Shown here one piece after another: positions 1-5,675 of a stretch of 7,949 bases of DNA. The stretch spans positions 1 to 7,949 of the forward strand of contig JBDNDE010000224.1 in NCBI GenBank assembly GCA_046719305.1. The letters are read 5' to 3'. Below the pieces are notes generated by a model. The model searched no databases. It had not been told where the DNA came from and saw nothing but the letters and a program-made list of their open reading frames with translations. A program made the translations under genes and the position numbers. Each line of letters opens with the position of its first letter. Position 1 is the stretch's first letter. The DNA comes from RGDT01 sp046719305 (GTDB lineage Bacteria > Planctomycetota > Planctomycetia > Gemmatales > Gemmataceae).

Positions 1-40
1 GTCGGCGGGGAGAGATCGCCTGCGTTCTCTCCCCGTCGGC
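1..40 (+). promoter_or_regulatory. Hairpin in the leader of rpsK
   Basis: Positions 6-15 pair perfectly with 26-35 (core arms GGGGAGAGA and TCTCTCCCC), and pairing continues outward through 1-5 with 36-40 if two G-U pairs are allowed. The loop is ten bases (16-25). No T-run follows, so this is not a canonical intrinsic terminator. It lies 24 bases before the rpsK start, probably in the rpsM-rpsK spacer. Part of the loop recurs in the hairpin at 1216-1257. The structure is seen directly; a role as attenuator, processing site or protein-binding site is inference. The window edge may cut off more of it. Confidence 0.6.
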
Positions 41-63
41 CTGCTTTCTGAGGGGGAGCCAAC

Positions 64-444
64 GTGGCCAAGAGCAAGAAACGCAAGCAACGAAGAAACG
101 TCAGCAAAGGAATCGCCCATATCAAGGCGACCTTCAACAACACCATCGTCACTATCTCTGATACCAATGGCGATGTACTCTGCTCCTCGTCGGGTGGGGC
201 GGTCGGCTTCAAGGGCAGCCGTAAAAGCACCCCCTTTGCCGCTCAACGAGCAGCCGAGGTAGCAGCCGAAAAGGCCTTGAAATTCGGCCTGAAAGAAGTG
301 GATGTCAAAGTTAAGGGGCCCGGCTCGGGCCGCGAGTCGGCGATCACGGCCTTGGTGGCCTCGAATCTGTCCGTCAAGGCGATAGAGGATGTGACCCCTC
401 TGCCACACAACGGTTGTCGGCCCCCGAAGAAGCGGCGTGTGTGA
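64..444 (+). CDS. rpsK: 30S ribosomal protein S11 (uS11)
   Basis: This encodes a platform protein of the small ribosomal subunit that binds 16S rRNA and helps shape the mRNA exit region. The 126-residue product has the usual family length. It shows the family blocks FNNTIVTISD (24-33), GFKGSRKSTPFAAQ (48-61), VKGPGSGRESAI (83-94) and the invariant ending TPLPHNGCRPPKKRRV (111-126). The N-terminus is lysine/arginine rich, as expected for an rRNA binder. The start is GTG, supported by a strong ribosome binding site (GAGGGGGAG, 50-58) five bases upstream. One small oddity is that the Trp often found near residue 41 (V-I-S-W in many bacteria) is replaced by Cys-Ser. The gene is followed after 54 bases by rpsD, in the standard alpha-operon order. 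Identification is essentially certain. Confidence 0.98.
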   Translation: MAKSKKRKQRRNVSKGIAHIKATFNNTIVTISDTNGDVLCSSSGGAVGFKGSRKSTPFAAQRAAEVAAEKALKFGLKEVDVKVKGPGSGRESAITALVASNLSVKAIEDVTPLPHNGCRPPKKRRV

Positions 445-498
445 TCTGAACTGAGGCAAAAAGTCTTTAAGCGAACCGAAGAGGCAAACCAACGAGCA

Positions 499-1194
499 AT
501 GGCACGCACACTAGATCCCGTATGTAAGATGTGTCGCCGCGAGGGCATCAAGCTGTACCTCAAGGGGACTCGGTGCGAATCGCCCAAATGTGCGATCGAC
601 CGTCGTAATGTCGCTCCGGGGATGCATGGTTACCGTCGCGGCAAGACCAGCGAGTATGGCGTGCGTCTGCGGATGAAGCAGAAGCTCAAGCGGTTTTATG
701 GGGTGTTAGAGCGGCAATTCCGTCGCTTGTTTGCCTTGGCGTCTCGCTCGCCGGAGAACACCGGTGAAGTGTTGATGGCGTTGATGGAACGCCGCCTGGA
801 CAATGTGGTGCATCGGTTAGGTTTCACCACGAGTCGAGCTGCTGCCCGGCAATTAGTGCTGCATGGGCACATTACACTCAATGGGCAGCGCTGCAGCATT
901 CCCAGCTTGCTGGTCAAACCGGGCGATGTGATCGCGGTCAAGGTGCGAGAGCGTTCGCGTCGTAAGGGCCAACCCGGAGGCGAAGGCGAAGGCAGCAAAC
1001 GCAAACGCAACGCCCCGGCCATGGTGCGACAAACCTTGATGGACAACAACAACCCGGTACCCGACTGGCTAGAACGGACTTCGACCGACCCTGGCGAGGG
1101 GGTGGTGAAGCGATTGCCCGGCCGGGCCGATGTCGATCCACGGATCAGCGAAGAGATCAACGAGCAGCTGATCATCGAATTTGTTTCGCGTTAA
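499..1194 (+). CDS. rpsD: 30S ribosomal protein S4 (uS4), zinc-binding form with an insertion
   Basis: uS4 is a primary 16S rRNA binder that nucleates assembly of the 30S body. In E. coli it also represses translation of the alpha operon. The N-terminus carries four cysteines, C9, C12, C26 and C31, in the same arrangement as the zinc-binding S4 of Thermus. The S4 RNA-binding domain spans about 98-150 (RRLDNVVHRLGF, then RQLVLHGHITLNG and PGDVIAVKVRERS). The C-terminus NEQLIIEFVSR (221-231) is typical. At 231 residues it is longer than the usual 200-210. The excess is a hydrophilic Gly/Glu/Lys/Arg-rich insertion at about 155-172 right after the S4 domain. The ribosome binding site is weak: a GAAGAGG at 478-484 lies 14 bases before the ATG. 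Translation may therefore depend on upstream ribosomes. Identification is certain; the role of the insertion is unknown. Confidence 0.98.
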   Translation: MARTLDPVCKMCRREGIKLYLKGTRCESPKCAIDRRNVAPGMHGYRRGKTSEYGVRLRMKQKLKRFYGVLERQFRRLFALASRSPENTGEVLMALMERRLDNVVHRLGFTTSRAAARQLVLHGHITLNGQRCSIPSLLVKPGDVIAVKVRERSRRKGQPGGEGEGSKRKRNAPAMVRQTLMDNNNPVPDWLERTSTDPGEGVVKRLPGRADVDPRISEEINEQLIIEFVSR

Positions 1195-1215
1195 GCTGCT
1201 TTGGTATGTTTACTC

Positions 1216-1257
1216 AGGACGAGGTCGCCTGCGGGGTTGTACCGCGGCCCTCGTCCT
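1216..1257 (+). promoter_or_regulatory. Extended hairpin in the rpsD-rpoA spacer
   Basis: The 149-base gap between rpsD and rpoA contains a long imperfect stem. Positions 1216-1224 (AGGACGAGG) pair with 1249-1257, then after a two-base bulge 1227-1229 pair with 1246-1248. After a one-base bulge 1231-1234 pair with 1242-1245, closing a seven-base loop. That gives 16 pairs in 42 bases. Only a short TTTT (about 1276-1279) follows, 18 bases beyond the stem. It could attenuate or pause transcription, bind a ribosomal protein such as uS4, or direct RNA processing so that rpoA is expressed differently from the ribosomal genes. The pairing is seen directly; all of the roles are inferred. Confidence 0.6.
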
Positions 1258-1343
1258 AGCTGGTGTGTCGGGAGCTTTTCTAAGAGCCTGCTCTAGACTT
1301 CTGCAAACCAACCTCCCCCAACCCTTATTGGGAGATCCCTGCA

Positions 1344-2342
1344 ATGCGTATCCGTTGGCGTGGACTGGAATTACCGAGCAAAGTCGGGTCGGATCGTTCT
1401 ACCCTCTCCGACCACTACGGCAAATTCTACGCCGAACCGTTTGAACGCGGCTTTGGTGTCACGGTGGGCAATAGCTTACGGCGGATTTTGCTCTCTAGCC
1501 TGGAGGGCAGTGCCGTCACTCGCGTACAGATCCAGGGCATCCAACACGAAATTCAGTCGATTCCTGGCGTTGTTGAGGATGTGACCGACATTATCCTCAA
1601 CATCAAATCACTAGTGGTGAAAAATGCCAGCGAACAGCCGCGTGAAATCCGTATCGAACGCCACGAAAAAGGCATTGTCAAAGCGAAAGATATCATCACC
1701 GATGCCGACGTGGAAATTATCAACCCCGACCATATCATCGCTACACTCACCGATGACATCCCCTTCATCGTTAAAATGACCGTCGAAAACGGTCGCGGCT
1801 ATCGCACCGCAGAGGAAAATGCCGGCAAAGAACGTGAAATTGGCGTGATCCCGGTCGACTCTAGCTTTAGTCCGGTCGTTCGGGTTCGACACGACATCGA
1901 GGAAACCCGGGTCGGCCAAAAGACTAACTATGACCGGCTGGTCCTGGAAATCTGGACCAACGGCACCGTTAGCCCGCAAATGGCTTTGGTGGAAGCCGCC
2001 AAGATCCTTCGCAAGCATCTCAACCCGTTTATCCAATATGCAGAACCCGGACCGGAAATCGGCCTAGAAGATGTAGCCGAGTCGGCCGCGGCCTCGGCAG
2101 AACTCCAGGCCTTGGAAGCGGAATTGAATAAGAGCTTGGCCGAACTGGATCTCTCGGTGCGGGCTACCAACTGTTTGGAAACCGAGGGCATCACCACGGT
2201 TCGTGATCTGGTCATGCGTAGCGATGAAGAACTGCTCGAAGTGCGTAACTTCGGCGATACTACCCTCCGGGAGGTCAAGCAAAAACTGGCCGAACGGGGA
2301 TTGTCTCTGGGTATGAAGATTCCCACCGCCGGCAAGCGTTGA
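1344..2342 (+). CDS. rpoA: DNA-directed RNA polymerase subunit alpha
   Basis: The alpha subunit dimerises to start RNA polymerase assembly, and its C-terminal domain contacts promoter UP elements and activators. The 332-residue product is about normal length. The N-terminal domain (1-235) contains the dimer/assembly block FGVTVGNSLRRILLSSLEG (37-55) and ends near KILRKHLNPFI (220-230). An Ala/Glu-rich linker (about 236-263) leads to the C-terminal domain (267-324). There R273, N276 and C277 match the E. coli DNA-contact residues R265, N268 and C269. The turn that is GKKS in E. coli reads GDTT here (304-307), so the lysine equivalent to K298 is missing. The start MRIRWRGLELPS resembles planctomycete RpoA as I recall it. 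GGGAG at 1330-1334 lies nine bases before the ATG. rplQ follows after 30 bases. Confidence 0.98.
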   Translation: MRIRWRGLELPSKVGSDRSTLSDHYGKFYAEPFERGFGVTVGNSLRRILLSSLEGSAVTRVQIQGIQHEIQSIPGVVEDVTDIILNIKSLVVKNASEQPREIRIERHEKGIVKAKDIITDADVEIINPDHIIATLTDDIPFIVKMTVENGRGYRTAEENAGKEREIGVIPVDSSFSPVVRVRHDIEETRVGQKTNYDRLVLEIWTNGTVSPQMALVEAAKILRKHLNPFIQYAEPGPEIGLEDVAESAAASAELQALEAELNKSLAELDLSVRATNCLETEGITTVRDLVMRSDEELLEVRNFGDTTLREVKQKLAERGLSLGMKIPTAGKR

Positions 2343-2372
2343 GCCTGTCGCGATTCCAAGGAGTAACCGACC

Positions 2373-3017
2373 ATGCGCCACCTGAAGGCCGGCCGCAAAC
2401 TCAACCGCAACGCGTCGCATCGCACCGCGTTGTACCGTAACCTGACCCTAGCGTTGATCCGTCACGAGCGGATCATCACCACCGTGGCTAAGGCCAAGGC
2501 GGTGCGGCCGTTCATTGAAAAGCTCATCACCCTGGCCCGCAAGAACGACCTGCACTCACGGCGGCTAGTGCTGGCTCGACTTGGACCGCCTTCCAAGGCC
2601 GAGGTCCGCCCGGAAGATGCCGAGGCCAGCAAGGACAAGCCGGCTGATGCCGACGAACGGCACGTGATTATCAAACTGTTCAACGAAATTGCACCACGCT
2701 ATGCGGATCGGCCCGGCGGCTACCTACGTATCCTGAAGCGTTCCCAACGCCGTCTGGGCGACGCGGGCGAGACTGCCTTTTTAGAATTTGTCAAGCCGGG
2801 GGATCGGCCAGCCAAGAAGAAGGCTCCCGCCCCGGCTCCGCTGAGGGCTCCCAAGCCGGTTGAACCGACCCCGGCTCCGGTGGCTAAGGAGGAAAAACCA
2901 GCAGCGGAATCGGCTCAGGCACCGGCCAGCGGTGAGGCTCCGCCGAGTACGCCTCCGGCTGGGGAACCCGTTCCGGAAAACAAGCCAGCTGGGCAGACGC
3001 CCCCAGAAAGCAAGTAA
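2373..3017 (+). CDS. rplQ: 50S ribosomal protein L17 (bL17) with insertion and Pro/Ala-rich tail
   Basis: bL17 lies near the peptide exit tunnel of the large subunit and binds 23S rRNA. The core is clear: MRHLKAGRKLNRNASHRTAL (1-20), then RHERIITTVAKAKAVRPFIEKL (30-51 region), FNEIAPRYADRPGGYLRILK (103-122) and a closing strand TAFLEFV (134-140). Most bL17 proteins have roughly 115-130 residues; this one has 214. Two extra pieces account for this. One is a charged insertion at about 71-96 in the middle of the fold. The other is a tail of some 70 residues (142-214) dominated by Pro, Ala, Glu and Lys and probably disordered. The start ATG has a strong AAGGAG (2358-2363) nine bases upstream. It is the last gene of the + strand operon and is followed by a hairpin terminator. 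Function of the extra segments is unknown. Confidence 0.97.
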   Translation: MRHLKAGRKLNRNASHRTALYRNLTLALIRHERIITTVAKAKAVRPFIEKLITLARKNDLHSRRLVLARLGPPSKAEVRPEDAEASKDKPADADERHVIIKLFNEIAPRYADRPGGYLRILKRSQRRLGDAGETAFLEFVKPGDRPAKKKAPAPAPLRAPKPVEPTPAPVAKEEKPAAESAQAPASGEAPPSTPPAGEPVPENKPAGQTPPESK

Positions 3018-3050
3018 GTGTAACAAGCAAGTTTGTGCATGCCACTTTCA

Positions 3051-3102
3051 ACGGACGAGTTGGCTGAAAGCTAGCTCGTCCGTGAGGCTTGATCATCTTT
3101 TT
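3051..3102 (+). terminator. Probable terminator of the alpha operon
   Basis: Positions 3051-3064 pair with 3070-3083. Nine perfect pairs come first (ACGGACGAG with CTCGTCCGT), then five more including two G-U pairs, closing a TGAAA loop. A run of five T residues (3098-3102) lies 14 bases beyond the stem, further than in a textbook intrinsic terminator. It begins 33 bases after the rplQ stop and is the only strong hairpin there, so a terminator role is likely. In the opposite direction no T-run follows the stem. The stop codon of the convergent phosphotransferase gene (3071-3073) falls inside the hairpin. Confidence 0.7.
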
Positions 3103-3991
3103 CTAGGATGGTTGTACATCCTGCTGTTTTCGTTACGATTACTGGCTCTTTCCACTGCGATACCCGTCGCTGTAGGTCTTGCCAGCGTTGGTACGCTATG
3201 GGCGATGCAGGGCCTCCACCGGCCAGCCAGCGTTGCCAGCGTTGCACTGCCACCAGGGTACCGACGCGATCTAAACACCGAATCAGTGTCACCTCCGGCA
3301 GCGGAGCTACCTGGGCATAGGCCTGCAATCCGGCTTGCCAGAGCGTTTCGTCATCTTCGGCCCAACTGCCCAGCAGCCGCGCGAGATCAGCGTGAGGAAT
3401 ATCCCATTGAAGGGTGCCATAATCAATGATGCCACTCACCTGTTCGGCCTCAAAGAAAACATGCGCGCGGTGAATGTCTACCAGACACGGGTGAAGCTGC
3501 CAGCTTCGCCCCTGCCAACGCTGTAGTTCGCTGTCCGGCCATTCTGCAAGCCGGCGTTCGATGGCGGGGGCCGTGGCAGATGGACGTTGTTCCCGCTGCC
3601 AAACGAGATGGAGACGAGCCAGGGCCTGACATGCTCGGGCGACCCGGTGGGGTTGTGGCGGCTGATCTGAATCGACTTGCCCTGGCATCCATTGTTGCAA
3701 CTCCCACAACCAGCCCGCCAGCGAAAAGACAGTAGTGCCGTCGGAGAGGGGAACCAGATGAGGAACAAACTCCAGACCCACACTTCGGGCCATCCGCATC
3801 CAGCGATGTCGTTGCTTCATCTCTGCGAGAGATGCTTGAGCGGCGGGAGTGGCTCGCAGGGCAAACGCTTCCCCTACTTGCCACACACAGGCCCCGCTTA
3901 GTCCGCTCGCGGGGATCGGACGGGCTTCCCCTAGCCCCTGCGGCCAATAGGCCAGAGGGAGCTTGGGATCAACGCTGGGCCACCGGATCAT
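3071..3991 (-). CDS. Phosphotransferase-like protein (aminoglycoside phosphotransferase fold)
   Basis: The product resembles the APH/choline-kinase family, which transfers phosphate from a nucleotide to a small molecule. With the start chosen here it has 306 residues. The N-lobe shows GLSGACVWQVGEAFALR (30-46), and ALARLHLVW (123-131) lies in the middle. The catalytic region reads LVDIHRAHVFF (170-180) and IIDYG (188-192), followed by HADLARLLGSW (200-210). D172, position 177 and D190 have the same spacing as catalytic D190, N195 and D208 of APH(3')-IIIa. However, position 177 is His rather than Asn, and the HGD triplet is LVD. I recall planctomycete relatives with a similar DHVLF-type loop, so this may be a lineage trait. 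The substrate is unknown, and nothing shows drug resistance. The start M at 3991 overlaps the nuoN end by 23 bases and has no clear ribosome binding site. An upstream in-frame ATG at 4072 would overlap nuoN by 104. The protein is rich in Trp and Gln. Confidence 0.75.
   Translation of the reverse strand: MIRWPSVDPKLPLAYWPQGLGEARPIPASGLSGACVWQVGEAFALRATPAAQASLAEMKQRHRWMRMARSVGLEFVPHLVPLSDGTTVFSLAGWLWELQQWMPGQVDSDQPPQPHRVARACQALARLHLVWQREQRPSATAPAIERRLAEWPDSELQRWQGRSWQLHPCLVDIHRAHVFFEAEQVSGIIDYGTLQWDIPHADLARLLGSWAEDDETLWQAGLQAYAQVAPLPEVTLIRCLDRVGTLVAVQRWQRWLAGGGPASPIAYQRWQDLQRRVSQWKEPVIVTKTAGCTTILEKDDQASRTS
3226..3243. repeat. Tandem 9-bp repeat within the phosphotransferase gene
   Basis: GCCAGCGTT occurs twice in tandem here and once more at 3181-3189. 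On the - strand the copies encode Gln-Arg-Trp, giving QRWQRW and a later YQRW in the C-terminal part of the phosphotransferase-like protein. This is a small in-frame coding repeat rather than a mobile or regulatory element. Confidence 0.5.
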
Positions 3992-5660
3992 GGGGCAACT
4001 CGGCAACACGGGCCACGCCCGGGGGCGCTGTTTTGGGGCGTACTGCTTGTTGCACCGGGTCGAGCCACACACGCGGCACGATGCCCAGCGTCAGCGTCAG
4101 GACTGCACACAACGCCATCGTCCCCACAGCTGGCGACAGTTTCGTTTTGGGTAACGGCTCAATCGCCTCGCGCAGATACATCGCCGCTAGAAGACGCAAA
4201 TAGTACCAAGCCGCGATGGCGGCATTGATCGCCCCAATGAGGGCCAGATAGCCGTACAACCGGGCCTGTTCAGCAGCTTGAGCGGCTTGTTCCTTGGTCA
4301 GCCCCTCTAGTTTGCCGCTGTTAACCCCTAGGGCCTCGAAGAACAACATCGCTTTACCGGCGAAGCCTGCAGTCAGAGGGATACCGATTAGGCTGAGCAA
4401 GAATAGCGTCAGGACCAGAGCAAGGAGTGGGTGGGTTTTACCTAAACCGACGATGTCGTCCTCGGATTCGACAGGGTGTCCACTCTGCGAGAGCAACTGC
4501 AGTACTGCAAATGCTCCGAGGGTCATCGCCCCATACGCGACCAGGTAGAACAAGGTGGCCTCGACGCCGCCTAGGGCCGAGCCAACACCGTCAGGGGTGG
4601 CGACCAGACGAGGAGCTACGGCCAGACCGATCAGCATATAGCCCGCATGAGCCACGCTGGAGTAGGCGAGCAATCGCTTGAGGTTGCTTTGCCATAGGGC
4701 CAGCAGATTGCCTAGCGTCATGGTGACGGCAGCCAAGATCCACAGCAAGACCGGAACCTGGGTGCCCAAGGCGGTCATCGTCCGCTCAGAGCCGACAAAA
4801 CCAAGCAACTTGATCAACGAGGCAAAGCCGACCACCTTGGGCACAAAAGCTAAGAGGGCGGCCATGGCGGTGGTGGTGCCCTGATACACGTCCGGCGCGT
4901 AGAAGTGGAACGGCACGGCGGTGATCTTGAAGCCCAGGCCAGCCACGATCATCACCAGAGCTACCAAGACCATACCGCGCCAGGGGGCAGCCGACTCGCT
5001 AGGATTTAGGCCGATGGTTTGGCCTGCTGCCAACGTTTCGACGATGCGGGGAATGTTCATCGTACCGGTCAGTCCATACAGATAGCTAAAGCCGAATAAA
5101 AGCATCCCCGTGGAAAAAATACTCAGAAGAAAATACTTTAAAGCTGCTTCTTGAGAGGCAAGTGTAACGCGTGGTACATATAAGAGCAAGTATGTCGGGA
5201 TGCTCACCAGTTCCAGGGCCACAAACAGCGTGATGAGGTCGTTTGCCGAGCCGACTAGGCTGATCCCCGCAGTGATCAGTAACAAGCAAGCGTGGTATTC
5301 ACCCGAAGAGTCGCCGCCCTCGTCCCAACTCAGCAGCACCAATAACACCCCGGTGATTAAAGCCAGATTCTTGAACAACAAGGCTAACGGCGTGAAGGTT
5401 ACCGGTGCCGCATAGCGCAAGGTATTGACCAAGTCCGCTTCGCCCGACTGTTCGAGAAGCGGCACCCGGCGGTAGACGAAAATCAACGCGGTCGCTGCTC
5501 CAGCAATGGCCGTCAAGGCAAGAAGGCCGAAGAGCGTCCGCGGAATGCGGAAGGTAGCGGCCAGAAACAGAAAGCAAGCGGCCAGGCACAGAACGATTTC
5601 CGGCAACAATTGCGGGACAAACCCGCCCAGAGCGGCGGCGAGATGCGAGTTGACTTCCAC
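3969..5660 (-). CDS. nuoN: NADH-quinone oxidoreductase subunit N
   Basis: NuoN is one of the three antiporter-like subunits of the complex I membrane arm and takes part in proton translocation coupled to quinone reduction. The product is highly hydrophobic with about 13-14 predicted membrane helices. Counting from the GTG start (563 residues), the family's key charged residues are present. They are E150 in LFVALELVSIPTYLL, K245 in GLGFKITAVPFHFYAPDVYQ, K275 in AFVPK, and K436 in PLTAGFAGKAMLF. The KRLLAYSSVAHAGYM block (328-342) is also typical. It is longer than the roughly 480-500 residues common in the family, partly through hydrophilic loops. Two starts are possible: TTG at 5669 or GTG at 5660. 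I chose GTG because GAGGA at 5671-5675 is ten bases from it but only one base from the TTG. It lies just behind nuoL with no nuoM between. Confidence 0.95.
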   Translation of the reverse strand: MEVNSHLAAALGGFVPQLLPEIVLCLAACFLFLAATFRIPRTLFGLLALTAIAGAATALIFVYRRVPLLEQSGEADLVNTLRYAAPVTFTPLALLFKNLALITGVLLVLLSWDEGGDSSGEYHACLLLITAGISLVGSANDLITLFVALELVSIPTYLLLYVPRVTLASQEAALKYFLLSIFSTGMLLFGFSYLYGLTGTMNIPRIVETLAAGQTIGLNPSESAAPWRGMVLVALVMIVAGLGFKITAVPFHFYAPDVYQGTTTAMAALLAFVPKVVGFASLIKLLGFVGSERTMTALGTQVPVLLWILAAVTMTLGNLLALWQSNLKRLLAYSSVAHAGYMLIGLAVAPRLVATPDGVGSALGGVEATLFYLVAYGAMTLGAFAVLQLLSQSGHPVESEDDIVGLGKTHPLLALVLTLFLLSLIGIPLTAGFAGKAMLFFEALGVNSGKLEGLTKEQAAQAAEQARLYGYLALIGAINAAIAAWYYLRLLAAMYLREAIEPLPKTKLSPAVGTMALCAVLTLTLGIVPRVWLDPVQQAVRPKTAPPGVARVAELPHDPVAQR

Positions 5661-5670
5661 GGTAATCAAG

Positions 5671-5675
5671 TCCTC
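5671..5675 (-). promoter_or_regulatory. Ribosome binding site of nuoN
   Basis: GAGGA on the - strand overlaps the nuoL stop codon TGA (5674-5676). It is ten bases from the GTG at 5660 and one base from the TTG at 5669, which favours GTG. Its position implies translational coupling to nuoL. Confidence 0.6.

Noticed and set aside
243..587. 114-residue antisense open frame across rpsK and rpsD
   Set aside because: Antisense shadow of two certain ribosomal protein genes; no independent support.
1181..1210. Promoter-like pair TTGTTT - 18 bases - TATGTT at the end of rpsD
   Set aside because: It matches only three bases of the -35 and four of the -10 consensus and overlaps coding sequence. Too weak to call without transcription data.
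1181..1444. 87-residue open frame in the rpsD-rpoA spacer
   Set aside because: Starts inside rpsD, runs into rpoA in another frame, and has no ribosome binding site or recognisable motif.
2860..3429. 189-residue open frame on the + strand across the rplQ end and the convergent gene
   Set aside because: It is Arg-rich shadow translation of the rplQ tail and of the antisense of the phosphotransferase gene, has no recognisable domain, and reads through the probable terminator.
3450..3947. 165-residue open frame on the - strand inside the phosphotransferase gene
   Set aside because: It is an alternative frame of a gene with clear family motifs, and its composition (Arg, Ser, Gly rich) is typical of GC-rich shadow frames.
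3992..4072. Upstream in-frame start of the phosphotransferase gene
   Set aside because: It would lie wholly inside conserved nuoN coding sequence, and the added residues are Arg/Pro/Lys rich with no family match. It cannot be fully excluded because the chosen start lacks a clear ribosome binding site.
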